A stretch of 28,069 nucleotides of DNA, taken from the NCBI RefSeq assembly GCF_000003605.2, contig NW_003148776.1, positions 104,133 to 132,201 on the forward strand, written 5' to 3'. The stretch comes from Saccoglossus kowalevskii. Taxonomy: Eukaryota > Hemichordata > Enteropneusta > Harrimaniidae. Shown here one piece after another: positions 1 through 9,628 of this stretch. Position 1 is the first letter of the stretch. Each line of letters begins with the position of its first letter. Position numbers and translations under genes: made by a program. Under the pieces are notes generated by a model. That model searched no databases. It saw only the letters and a list, made by a program, of their open reading frames with translations, and was not told where the DNA came from.

Positions 1-283
1 TTTTTGGAGTGAATAAAATTATGAGATTCGTGAACATAAATCTGGCTTAACGTTTTGAATGCGTTTCCTTCAACGTTTTACAAAACAATTAAATTGCAAC
101 AATAATGTATTTGTGTTTGTTTTTAGTCTGTAGCATTTGTATTTCGAGAATGTTTCAAACTCTTCTAAATTGTGAAACATAATGTGTTGATTCCATTAAA
201 AAAAATATTTGCCCTGTGACTGAGCTCACTAATATTCATAATTGTAAATAAGTTCTGTTAATCAATGAAGGAAAGATATGTAA

Positions 284-574
284 ATGATATGCAAATTATT
301 ATGCAAATTAGCCCCGGCGCTATACATTTTTTCTGGGGAGAACCCTGATTGTCGGTATCTACTAGGGGTGTCACAACACACACCAATTATGGCCATGTAT
401 AGCAAGTTAGACAGATACCCCCAAGACGCATTTATAAAAAAACAAATAATTAAATATTACAGTCGGGCTATGAATTCTAATAATGTGTTACTCAAGAAAG
501 CTTTTGTGAATAACCGAAAGATTAAAAGTAAATGGTATCTAGAAGTAACATCGTTATTAAACAATATCCGATAA
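284..574 (+). pseudogene. LINE ORF2 fragment downstream of the RT core
   Basis: The reading frame contains YLLGVSQHTP and YSKLDRYPQDAFIKKQIIKYY. This matches the post-reverse-transcriptase segment of many animal LINEs, where a leucine-glycine-valine motif precedes an E/DLGRYP-like motif and a basic helix. Residues before about position 15 are not recognisable. The frame ends at a stop at 572-574 and the continuation is in another frame, so the piece is a relic and not a host gene. Confidence 0.65.
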
Positions 575-731
575 TATCATTCAGTTAACAACTGTGATAA
601 ATTAACCTTGGCACAAAGGATTTATTTCTTGGATGGAAAGGTGAGGTCCATAAAGAACATATCGGCTAATCAAATCAGATTTAAACCTTGAGCCATATTT
701 AGTCAAGCTAAAAAACTTTTAACTGCGTAGT

Positions 732-1052
732 GTGCTTACCAAATTTCGTCTTAGTGACCATAGTCTCAAAATTGAAATGGGTCGTCATAAGAAAATCCCA
801 TTAAACAACAGGGTTTGTGACATGTGTAACAAAGGTCTAATTGAGGATGAAATGCATTTTCTGCTGGAATGCAACAAATATAATGAGTTGCGTGCTAAAC
901 TGTTCAATAAAGCTAAGGATATGATCCCAGCATTTGAAAATAAACCTGCAGAGGAAAAATTCATGGAATTGTTACAGAATGAAAACGTTATTATACCAGT
1001 AGCACAGTTCATAAGTAAAAGCTTTGAAGTCAGGAAGCAGGGTCTTACTTGA
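732..1052 (+). pseudogene. LINE C-terminal CCHC-like zinc knuckle fragment
   Basis: The peptide reads LTKFRLSDHSLKIEMGRHKK, then RVCDMCNKGLIEDEMHFLLEC. This is the pattern R-x-S-x-H-L-x-I-E-x-GR ... C-x2-C ... EDE-x-HFLL-x-C found at the C terminus of many LINE ORF2 proteins. The spacing is preserved, so this part is well conserved although the upstream frame is broken. The stop is at 1050-1052. It belongs to the same remnant as the fragment at 284-574. Confidence 0.75.
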
Positions 1053-1258
1053 CATCTTAATGCCTGCTGTCAATTTAGTAATTTTATATTAGTTAGTAAT
1101 TTAGAGATTTTGTATTATTTAGTAATTTAGTGATTGTATTTGTTATTTAGTATATTGTGTTTCTGTTTTGTTTTCATATATATTTTTCTCCTTGTACTTT
1201 GTGACCATTTTCTTTCCCTCTGGGGATTGTGTAAGAGTCAATAAGTAAATAAATAAAT

Positions 1259-1495
1259 CATTAATCAGATGAGATACTAGTAAACAGTGTGAGGACCATG
1301 GTAAAACATTGTGGGTTGCTGATTGCAGTAACACCGTACAAAACATTTTCCCATTGTATTATGTAGCAGCACACATATTGCTACAGATGCTTTTCAGAAA
1401 CTGATTTCTTGGTTTCCAGAAACAAAATTAAGCACAGACTAAAACTTGACGTACAATGATGAACATTAATTTGTAAAATGAGTCATGTGACCTAC
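1259..1495. other. noncoding, presumed intron of the unknown minus-strand gene
   Basis: AT-rich DNA between the LINE tail and the splice donor at 1495/1494. I see no further exon, RNA gene or repeat here. If the minus-strand gene is real, this stretch and the LINE both lie in its second intron or beyond. Confidence 0.5.
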
Positions 1496-1680
1496 CCTGG
1501 TTCAGTGTGATCTGAGACTTGAAGTCCTGGTAAACTTGTTACATTTTCCAAGAATGGGAACAAAGAGGTGTGTCCAACATCATTCTGGTGACCTAGAGTT
1601 GGTGATAAAGATGGGAGACCCTGACTTGAATGTAAATAACTTGGTGACAGAGTATGAGCATCTGGAGATATTGGTGGACC
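1496..1680 (-). CDS. unknown gene, second visible exon (Pro/Ser-rich)
   Basis: On the minus strand a pyrimidine-rich acceptor (ttttttgtag) precedes 1680, and a donor (CCAGG|GTAGG) follows 1496. The 185 bases between are fully open in the frame that exon 1 delivers at phase 0. They encode a peptide beginning GPPISPDAHTLSPSYLHSSQ and containing GLPSLSPTLGHQND. It is rich in Pro, Ser and Leu and has no recognised domain; such composition is common in transcriptional regulators, but that is only a suggestion. There is no internal ATG, so it is visible only as an exon. The exon ends at phase 2, and the next exon should lie beyond the left edge of the window. Confidence 0.6.
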
Positions 1681-2431
1681 CTACAAAAAAACCCAAAGAC
1701 AGCGGGCATTAGTTATTTAGTTATCAAGGCATCCCATGTAAACTACTTGTAATCGGTAGTCGCTGCATCAAGCATGCACAAGATGTAGGTTCCATACAAA
1801 CAAAGATTTCGATTGTGGTGCAAATAAAAGACATTACCAAAATAATTCCTAGGATGAATTGAATGCATTGTTGAATATTCTATGAAGTAAAAGTGGATGT
1901 TAATGCACAATGCATCCAGATCAAAACTTGCACAGTGCTTGCTACTGAGAGTGCATTGCATTGTGGGAAAATCAATATTTAACACAAATCTCTCACATAC
2001 ATGGCACGATGACCATTACACTGAGGGTATTTATGTTTTCAGGACTACAGTAAATTTTTCCCTGCTACCAAATTTTATGATTTTTATTGATTCACGAAGT
2101 CTATAAACATGTATATGTTTTAAGTACTGCAAAACACTTCGAAATACCTACATATCATAATTGCGAATTTGAATCAATGCATGGATTAACAGAATCTTGG
2201 TTTGACTGTCAACAATCATCATGACGCGTACATGTTTCTTGTTCCAGTCGCTACGAAACCCTACACGTAGCGGCCAGAACAACAGACATGTACACAGAGC
2301 TAGCAAATAAAACCAACCATGTGGAATGTCAGTTTATCACCATGTATTATAATCATGGTGGTGATGATGATGACGGTGCGACTAGTTTTATTTTAAATTC
2401 ATACATGTAATAAAATGCACAATAACAATAC
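1681..2431 (-). other. intron of the unknown minus-strand gene
   Basis: This is the inferred GT-AG intron between the two exons of the unknown gene. Apart from the imperfect hairpin at 2229-2292 I see no structure. Short open frames here look like chance. Confidence 0.5.
2229..2292. repeat. imperfect inverted repeat (26-bp arms, 12-nt loop)
   Basis: The left arm (2229-2254, starting TACATGT and ending CGCTAC) pairs with the right arm (2267-2292, starting GTAGCG and ending ACATGTA) at 21 of 26 positions. It sits in the intron of the unknown gene. It could be a small MITE remnant or a transcribed hairpin. Confidence 0.6.
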
Positions 2432-2653
2432 CTGAGACAGCATAAGGCCTTGTCGCTGGTGTAGTATCGCCTCATGATCGTGGCCCAGCCGTCCACGAAG
2501 AATACTTTGCTCAGCTTGGCTAACTTGTTGTGGACGTTCAGGCTCCTCTTCGCTTCCCTCATATCCCTCGGAATGTCTTGATAACATCGGATTTTGAGGA
2601 GGAAACGGAAAAGCACGCCCGTGCTCTTGACGTTCTCTGTTTCCGTCGTCCAT
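2432..2653 (-). CDS. unknown gene, first coding exon
   Basis: The start ATG at 2653-2651 has a good context (TTCAAAATGG). The frame runs 74 codons to a donor CTCAG|GTATTG at phase 0 and continues open through the exon at 1680-1496. The peptide starts MDDGNRERQEHGRAFPFPPQ, has an acidic stretch EGSEEEPE around residues 32-38, and ends with an amphipathic segment containing GHDHEAILHQRQ. No family was recognised. Another in-frame ATG lies ten codons upstream (2683), but 2653 has the better context. A second minus-strand frame over the same DNA is also open, but it hits a stop inside the next exon. The gene is truncated by the left edge. Confidence 0.55.
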
Positions 2654-5600
2654 TTTGAAAAGGGATATCCCCTCTCTGTGCATTACCGCTTGGTGGCGCT
2701 ATCGCAACCACCTGTTCAAACTGAAGTGAAGAGAATTCTCCAAAATATACTACTTGGTACAGGTAGTATTAAAATTAAAAAAGCTGCAGAGAAGTTTTGA
2801 GGTGGGGGCCTGAATATTTCTAGAAAAAAAGGAAGAAAGCACAAAAACAAAGATTCACCGCAACAATTATTGTGCATGACAAACTACATGTACAGTGTAT
2901 GGATTTATGTCACTTTTGGTTGTTTTCCAAAATCAAGCTGAAACCCTTTGTGTCAGTAAAATTAGCCCCTCAAAATGCAGGAAATAATGTTTCAGAGGGT
3001 CTAGATTTCAACATTTTTAAGGGAAGCATGCCCCAAACCTTCGGCGTGAGGCTGGTGAGCAGATCTTGCCCCTCCAAAATGTTGTGCCGTCGCCTCTGTT
3101 GTGACATCATCGTAATAGTTCTAATTAATATTAATGAGTTAGTTCAACATTATGAATCATATGCATATGCACACATTATGGGTGTAGACGCTGTAAGCTC
3201 TTGAGCCAATCACTGTTAAATATTTGAATATGAATGAAATATGATGATCGGTATTGTCATAAGCATAGGCCCAGCTTTGTGCCCTTCACTGAATCACAAC
3301 CACATTCCTTTGAAGTACTAATTCAAACTGAAACAAGAGGTTTATATGTTTTTTTGGCTGAAAGATTTACATTGGAATATTACATTTTCAAAAGATATCA
3401 TTGCACTCGTTGATTGCCATAAAAATTTATATATATATAGAAAATCCAAGAAAATGTATGTGTGGTTGAACCAATACATGTCAAGTAGAATCATTACTCC
3501 ACTTTATCCTTTTCACCACTGACCAGTTCTCTCTTTTCATCACAAATTCACAAAATAGTCTCATTTATAGTCACTTTTCTTCAGGAGATTGGGAGCAAAA
3601 AAAGCAAAATTATTAAAGAAAAACAGAAAATTTACTAAAACTTTTCTGTTGCCTCCAAAATTAGAATTCATAGGTCACATTGACTTTACTAACATTTTAT
3701 ACATGAAATTCATACAGGATGTGGGTAATACCACAATTCGTCTAAATGTGGGTTACTACTAGACAGTAATACACCATGAAAACAACATGGTGTACTTTCA
3801 TTTGTTTATTAATTACAAAGCGACAATATTTTAGTACAGCAATCATATGACTAAATATGTCACACCATATATTTCTTCAAATAATGGTATATATACAATA
3901 TACTTCTCATATCCTAGTATAAATGCAATATAATACTATTCCAAACACTATAAATGATACAGTATGTGACAGAAACGTGTATCCTTAGACTTAAACCCTA
4001 GTTTATAAACATATTAATAAACATTTTGACACTTCAGTTGGTCAAGTGAAAGGTGTAAAGGGGATGCAATACACATTTTATAAATTCAAATTGTTGTTGT
4101 AATCAACTCGTCAGCTCAACACTGTCTCCACCCATTAATTAATCTGCACACGTCTGCAATCAGACATACATGTGAACTAGTGTCAGCAGACACCCACTTA
4201 TCCAAATTAAAGTGCTGATTGGACAATATTAAACTCATTAGTAAGAATAATTTATACTCACTATGATGTCATAACATCCTTGTTGGATTGGTTAACTGGA
4301 AATCCAGCAGTCACTTTGAATTCATATAATTGTAATTGTAACATCCACAGGTTTCTGTTGCAAACTGTATATATTCAAAATAAAATTATTTAAATATACT
4401 GTAAGCCAAAAAAGTCAAAGTCAATCACAGCCTACAGAGATATTCACACTTTTACAACATGTGTCCACTGTCTTACTTCAAAATTCATAACAATAGCATG
4501 GCACAACAGATAGCATTTGGTATATTTAATATCTAAAGGCATAATATACATACATGAAAAAACCAAAATAAAAAGCAGCAACAAAAATCACTTATCAAAT
4601 TTTTACAACAAAAAATCTTCAGTTATAGGAAATAGTTTGTGGATGCTCTGGAAATTGTACTTTTTCTCAAGTCAAAGCAATAAAAATACAAATATTTTTA
4701 ATTACAAATGGAGTAATTGATACAACTTAAAAAAATACAAGTCTAAGACTTAAAGGGATGGTTTTTAATGGAAAACAGAATCACCCTTACAAAAATTGTG
4801 GTTCTCTGCGCCCACTCTTGTGTCTATGTACCATATTTATTAACGTGTATAGTATATTTATAAACCCAATATAAACTTAAAAAAATAATACTAGTATTAT
4901 CAGTTCAATTGATAACAAATATGAGCACCATTACTATCAAATTACTGGAATTGTTCGATGAGAAGCATATCTCACAAAATCATAGTGCTGTTTCGGTACA
5001 CTTAAATTTACACATGCACACTTTCACGTAAACAAATACAGTCTTTAAATTATAAATACATAATTATATATATACATTTGTACCATAATTTATCATTCTT
5101 AGAAAAAATACTGTGAGTAAAAAAACTGCACTGTGTATATTTCTATTCATAAGTATAGGTATTTGCCTCTCATAGTGTTTAGGCTTTGTGACATTTACAA
5201 GAGTAGCTTTTACTCTGAAACACCACGGATATGAATGATGATTAACATATCTTTTAAATGTTTTCATTTGTATATCTTAACTAAATCTATTAGAGTCAGG
5301 ATTATAGGTACTGACTCCCAATATCTAAGTCACGATTCAAACCAAATTTTCCCAACTTGAGCAAAAATAATTGAGCAAAAACTTTTATTCACATGCAAAA
5401 CTCCAGACACCTAGCCAAGCTTGCCAAGGCCTGGCACTAACCTTTTCATTACCAAACTTTCTTGTCCACATTTTTTTGTACGTTTTTCTCACAATCTACA
5501 GTATTTCTGGAAATAAACCCTAATTTTGAAGCCAACATTTTCAGTTTTTACTCAAAAAATGTGAATTTGTGATGAACTTGGTGGTGAAAAAGCTAAAGAG

Positions 5601-6488
5601 TAAATGAAATACTAATTTACAAATGCCTATTTAAACCAGGTAGAAAATGTTAATCTTCAAATTATTACCACCAATACCAAAATTGAGATACCAGTTTGTA
5701 CCTCCCGAGGAAAGGATATGTATTCTATGTTATGTTGGCAACGTATTCCATGTGATAATTGAATGTGGAAACAATACTACTAAAAAATACATGATTTCTA
5801 AACACTATTTCTATATTGAATGAGAATATTCTTTTTTAAGTTTTTCCATCTGTTAAGTACAAATAATGATTTCATTGTCAACAATCTGGTCAAGTTTGAA
5901 ATTATATTTTACCCAAACTATAATTTATTATTTACATATTTTAAAGCTTTTCTTGTGTTCACTTGATTATAAATTAATTATTCATGATGTAATTCTGTGT
6001 CAAATAAAATATACTATGCTATATTAATTATCACCCATCTATCAGTATGTACCATATAAATTAAATAGTCCTTGAACTTTTGAAATCACCTAGCTTTATT
6101 GGGAATGTGTAGCCATAGGTTAAATGTTTCACTCTTAGTTTTGCAGTGGAGTTTATATTTCATTGTCATGGTTAAAGGGCAGTGTTTTGACATGGGACTC
6201 ATAACAAATATGTTATTATACATCTGTCACTGTAACGCCATAAGTTACAGCATGCCGTAATTTTGCGATATTTTACAGGGTATTTTCATCCTACTACCCG
6301 GTATACAAGAAAATGCAAATTCCAAATATGGAATGATTACACGCATATAGCATCCTCTAATAATAAAAACAAACATGGCTGACATCAGGGTTTGACCGGA
6401 CTCAACACAAAGAAGTTTTCTGATTCTGTTCTAAACTTTTTGGATTTCGGCATTCATATGATGTATTCTTGGAAGGAAAAGATGTATA
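2654..6488. other. long AT-rich intergenic region, no gene recognised
   Basis: About 3.8 kb with no convincing exon on either strand; the short open frames have no domain-like sequence. Between about 2930 and 3080 a passage (aaatgcaggaaat, then agggaagcatgccccaaacc) looks like a degraded dispersed repeat, judged only by its style. Part of the right side could be a long 3' UTR of the gene at 6832-7398 if its proximal polyadenylation signal is skipped. Nothing else stands out. Confidence 0.5.
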
Positions 6489-6634
6489 ATAATAAGGTTA
6501 TTATGAGAATACCTCAAAGTATGCACTCAGACAGTATGCCGTGCTTCGACCTCCGCTGCACGTCGGTCGATACTCCAGCTGTACTGTCTTCATGCATACT
6601 TTGAGGTATCCTTGCAATAACTTCATATTATTTG
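6489..6634. repeat. palindromic MITE-like element
   Basis: The left arm around 6489-6537 contains AATACCTCAAAGTATGCA and CAGACAGTA. The right arm around 6582-6634 carries the inverse (TACTGTCTTCATGCATACTT, then GAGGTATCC). Outer parts (aaggttattatga / gcaataacttcatatta) also pair. The arms are about 50 bp with a loop of about 45 bp that is itself partly self-complementary (CGACCTC / GGTCG). The shape is that of a small hairpin MITE. No target duplication was identified. Confidence 0.6.
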
Positions 6635-6801
6635 TTTAAATGTGCGTTCTGTAACGGTAGTCACCCTTTAAATAACCCTACCACAAAAGCATGAGGAACA
6701 GATCTGCTAAATATATGAAACTTTGAAATCATGAGACAAGGTTCTTCAGGATCATGAACTTCTGGAAACATAAATTTCAAATAGAGGGACGATCCTTCTG
6801 T

Positions 6802-6807
6802 TTTATT
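6802..6807 (-). terminator. AATAAA polyadenylation signal for the minus-strand gene
   Basis: TTTATT on the plus strand reads AATAAA on the minus strand, 24 nt after the stop codon at 6834-6832. It supports reading the upstream frame as a complete gene and not just a first exon. Confidence 0.5.
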
Positions 6808-6831
6808 TTTGAGAAAAGTATGTTTGAAAAG

Positions 6832-7398
6832 TTAAATAATTTGTCTCTTTTTACTCATGACATTCAATGGACCACATCTATTTTCACATGGTGAATTGAA
6901 AACAAGGAGACTCTTGGGTAATTGACCGATATCTGGTTTACTTCCCCATTCATCTGCGCCATCACAGCAGTCACAAATACCGTCATTGATTCGATTTGAT
7001 GGTACAAACCGTTCCTCAGCAATACAGTAAAACTTTCCACTGGGACAAGCATTTGTACCCGGTTCATCACTACCATCATCAGGACAGTCACAGTAATTAT
7101 CATTGAGACGAGCAAATGGTATTTTTTCACTTCGGTCAAGGCACTCGAACATGTCGTCTCGGTCTGGTGTGTAAAGTTTACGAAGTTTGGGGTCAATGCC
7201 CCGCACCGTTTTATATAGGCCACGCACACCTGATTGTGAGTTGCCAGCCATCTTGGAAGACAATTCATTCCGATTTACATCTTGGAAAAATGTTTCCATG
7301 GAAACGAACTGCAGGACAATGAAGAAAACGCCTGCTATTGAGCAGGCGATAAAACTTGAACACAACACGCGTCGTCGCATTCCTCGAAATCTCAACAT
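6832..7398 (-). CDS. glucosidase II beta-like (PRKCSH N-terminal domain) membrane protein
   Basis: The 188-codon frame starts at ATG 7398 (MLRFRGMRRR). Residues about 10-32 form a basic-flanked hydrophobic segment, likely a type II signal anchor. Then comes the cysteine-rich PRKCSH-like domain: RGIDPKLRKLY, FECLDRSEKIPFARLNDNYC, DCPDDGSDEPGT, and PSNRINDGICDCCDGADEW, with the two LDLa-like calcium-binding Asp/Glu clusters intact. In glucosidase II beta this region precedes a coiled coil, a mannose-6-phosphate-receptor-like domain and an ER retrieval signal; none of those is here. A ~19-residue insert separates the second repeat from a final CENRC. The frame stops at 6832 with AATAAA just after. 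It is either a complete short paralogue or exon 1 with a donor near 6850 (ATGA|GTAAAA). The product should face the ER or secretory lumen. Confidence 0.8.
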   Translation of the reverse strand: MLRFRGMRRRVLCSSFIACSIAGVFFIVLQFVSMETFFQDVNRNELSSKMAGNSQSGVRGLYKTVRGIDPKLRKLYTPDRDDMFECLDRSEKIPFARLNDNYCDCPDDGSDEPGTNACPSGKFYCIAEERFVPSNRINDGICDCCDGADEWGSKPDIGQLPKSLLVFNSPCENRCGPLNVMSKKRQII

Positions 7399-7743
7399 TT
7401 CGCCTTCATCAGCGCAGGCAAACACTTGTGGCTTCTAAGTATGTTTTATCCAACACAAAGCGTGCACGTTTACCAAACTGTGTATGAACTCAGACCAGCT
7501 TACCCTAATTAAACTGTGGCTCCCTAGGCCAGTTCAAAATGATAAAACTGCAGTAAGTACGTCATTTTTACAATTAAAGCATCAACAATGAAGCCTTACT
7601 AGTAATATATCTAGTAAACTTAATAATTTCGGATTTTTGGTAACAATTTTAAATTCTGGAGTAAGTATACGTAAATAACAAACCTAAGCTAAGGAGCCTT
7701 TATTCGACTGCTGGGATTCGACTTCCTCCTTTCCAATTTCAAC
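7399..7743. promoter_or_regulatory. head-to-head promoter region between the PRKCSH-like gene and TOMM70
   Basis: 345 bp separate the two divergent start codons, so the promoters are probably shared or overlapping. The TOMM70 start lies in AACATGGCGGCC, a match to the YY1-type initiator motif AAnATGGCGGC that often overlaps start codons of mitochondrial and housekeeping genes. No clear TATA box faces either gene. CpGs are moderately enriched in the two first exons. Confidence 0.55.
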
Positions 7744-7950
7744 ATGGCGGCCAGCAGCGGTACGAACAACGTGGGCGAAGACGGATCATGGCCAAAGTGG
7801 GCAATCGCTTTGGCTATCGGAGCCCCGGTTGCTGTTGGATTGGCCGGAGCATATTACTATACAAAGAAGAAGACGGGTGTGTCGGAGAGAAAAGACCCAG
7901 AAGGCAGAACGGACGAGAACGTGGTGACCGAATCAAAACCACCGGAGTTG
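7744..7950 (+). CDS. TOMM70: TOMM70 exon 1: mitochondrial import receptor TOM70, signal anchor
   Basis: TOM70 sits in the mitochondrial outer membrane and receives Hsp70/Hsp90-bound precursors, mainly carrier proteins, for the TOM channel. This exon encodes residues 1-69. A short N-terminal segment (MAASSGTNNVGEDGS) faces the intermembrane space. Residues about 19-39 form the membrane anchor (WAIALAIGAPVAVGLAGAYYY), followed by KKK and a charged linker. The start ATG is in a strong context, AACATGG. The exon ends at ...GAGTTG|GTAAGT, phase 0, and the next exon joins in frame. Together the eight exons make 483 codons of a family that is usually about 600; the rest lies beyond the right edge. 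Confidence 0.95.
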
Positions 7951-8223
7951 GTAAGTCCCCATTTACCTGTGAAACTGTTTTATGTCCATGATGGTTTGCA
8001 GAATATATTTATTGTATTTTAAGGTATGGTCTACGTGCTCATGTAGCGTTCTTATTGTAATTAACGTTTTTATTTTCTACCTTTCATGTATGTCTCGCTG
8101 GTATAATAATCATATTTTAATAATATGTAGCAGGTAATGCCCGGTAAGCGAGCGCAGTCGAGTGGTTGGAAAGAGTTCCTTTAACACTCCACATCTAACC
8201 CTAACTCTAACCCTCACACAAGA

Positions 8224-8307
8224 CCCCAATTCAATTGTACATGTATATTTCCCCTCTAGATAACTATAGGTGTCCTAAGGAAGGGCATATATACAATTAA
8301 ATTGGGG
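8224..8307. repeat. 84-bp imperfect inverted repeat
   Basis: The left arm starts CCCCAATTCAATTGTA and the right arm ends TACAATTAAATTGGGG; with a few mismatches about 26 bp pair around a loop of about 30 bp. It could be a small MITE or a hairpin in the TOMM70 pre-mRNA. Confidence 0.6.
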
Positions 8308-8397
8308 AGCGCTGGAGACTAGGGTAGGGTTTTAAACTCAGACTACTATAGAACAGACTAGTAAGCCTTATTGTTTGTAGCATGTATGTAATTGGGT

Positions 8398-8406
8398 CAA
8401 AAAACT
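8398..8406 (+). repeat. target-site duplication, left (CAAAAAACT)
   Basis: This nine-base sequence is repeated exactly at 9277-9285, immediately outside the element at 8407-9276. Length and identity fit a 9-bp target-site duplication as made by Mutator/Foldback-type transposons. Confidence 0.6.
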
Positions 8407-9276
8407 GGGGGACGGTCGATTCGTCCCAAATCACATTCGTCCCAAGTCGATTCGTCCCACAAGTCGATTCGTCTCAAGTCGATTCGTCCCACAAGTTAAT
8501 TCGTCCCAAAGTCGATTCGTCCCACACGTTGATTCGTCCCAAAGTCGATTCGTCCCACAAGTCGATCGATTCGTCAGATTTAAAGTTAGCCCACTACTAA
8601 CTCGCCAAATAAACACAAAAAATCCAAACAACGAACTGTTCACGTACACGTCAAGCACTGGGCATGCGTAATTGTTCATTATGCCATTTTGTTTTTGCCG
8701 ACGTTATAAACAAATACACCGTACACGCAACGTAGAGTTATTAGTTAATAAATAAATACAAATACACCGTACATGCAACGTACAAGTTATTAGTTAATAA
8801 ATAAATACAAACACACCTGACATGCAACGTAGAGTTATTAGTTAATAAATACAAATACATCGTACATGCAACGTACAAGTTATTAGTTAATAAATACAAA
8901 TACATCGTACATGCAACGTACAAGTTATTAGTTAATAAATACAAATACACCGTACACGCAACGTGGAGTTATTGGTTAATAAATACAAATACACCGTACA
9001 CGCAATGTGGAGTTATTAGTTAGCGTGTCAGTAACAGTTGGCATAGAAATTGACCCTGCTCAAGATCGTAACGCTGACCAAAAATTAAAAAAAATGGACG
9101 AATGTGAATTGGGACGAATGTGAATTGGAACGAATGTGAATTGGGACGAATCGACTTGTGGGACGAATGTGAATTGGGACGAATCGACTTGTGGGACGAA
9201 TGTGAATTGGGACGAATCGACTTGTGGGACGAATGTGTTGGGACGAATGTGAATTGGGACGAATTGACTGTGAATC
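8407..9276. mobile_element. Foldback-like non-autonomous transposon with tandem-repeat arms
   Basis: The left arm (about 8413-8577) is a tandem array of ~21-bp units of the form GTCGATTCGTCCCACAA. The right arm (about 9094-9270) is the same array in opposite orientation, GGGACGAATCGACTTGTG. Even the unit order at the tips matches (GTCGATTCGTCCCAA then TCACATTCGTCCC). Between them is a second array of seven 44-49-bp units. There is no coding capacity. Long inverted arms built of short tandem repeats around a loop, with a 9-bp duplication, is the architecture of Drosophila FB elements and some MULEs. The assignment is by structure only; the sequence itself is not recognised. Confidence 0.65.
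8708..9023 (+). repeat. central 44-49-bp tandem array of the Foldback-like element
   Basis: Seven units share the core ACCGTACACGCAACGTAGAG followed by TTATTAGTTAATAAATA. CAACGT (or CAATGT) recurs at about 8728, 8776, 8825, 8869, 8914, 8959 and 9003. Length changes come from gain or loss of AATA. The array is confined to the element's loop. Confidence 0.85.
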
Positions 9277-9285
9277 CAAAAAACT
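9277..9285 (+). repeat. target-site duplication, right (CAAAAAACT)
   Basis: Exact copy of 8398-8406. It overlaps the outer edge of the long inverted repeat that begins around 9279, so the Foldback-like element appears to have inserted at the tip of that older element. Confidence 0.6.
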
Positions 9286-9511
9286 AACTCTGCGATGCGA
9301 TTGTGCATCTCGCAGAATGTTGATTATTGCACTCTGCGAAAGGGTCGCAGAGAGCACGATTCCCATTGGTTGGCTGGTCGAAAAGCGCGAATCCCAATCG
9401 TCGATGCCCATAATATTACTTCTTATTTACAGTGTAACGGTTCGCCTCGTGCCTTATAGAAAAATTAAGTTTGAAATGGTAAAAATGGTACAGTAAAAAA
9501 ATAATGGCGAC

Positions 9512-9628
9512 ATGCCACACTGTTTGGTAATCGGCATGCACATTGAAGACAAATTGTGGGACCAAACAAATGTCACATGGTTTATGGTGGTCAGACACAC
9601 CACACTGCTGGCTAGAAAAGTGAAATAG
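9512..9628 (+). other. small arm-encoded ORF starting MPHC (left arm copy)
   Basis: A 38-codon frame starts MPHCLVIGMHIEDKLWDQTN and continues VTWF. The mirror-image position in the right arm (11466-11371, minus strand) is also open and starts MPHCSIISMHMENKLWDQTN. The MP-x-C-S-V-x-G opening faintly recalls the first residues of THAP zinc fingers. The remaining C2CH residues are not visible, so no function is assigned. Confidence 0.3.

Larger units (their letters stand above)
284..1258 (+). mobile_element. 5'-truncated non-LTR retrotransposon (LINE) remnant
   Basis: Two open stretches in different frames (284-574 and 732-1052) read as consecutive parts of the C-terminal region of a LINE reverse transcriptase polyprotein. 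The first has the LLGVSQHTPIMAMYSKLDRYP type of motif; the second has a Cys/His knuckle. The DNA between them still reads like degraded coding sequence. After the last stop there is a short AT-rich 3' UTR and a tail of AATA-like units around 1240-1258, typical of LINE 3' ends. The reverse transcriptase core and endonuclease are absent, so this is a dead 5'-truncated copy. The family (CR1/L2-like or other) was not resolved. Confidence 0.75.

Noticed and set aside
2872-3204. 110-codon plus-strand frame
   Set aside because: Composition resembles a degraded dispersed repeat and no domain or splice signal supports it.
8196-8217. Telomere-like ctaaccctaactctaaccc
   Set aside because: Too few and too irregular CCCTAA units to call an interstitial telomere.
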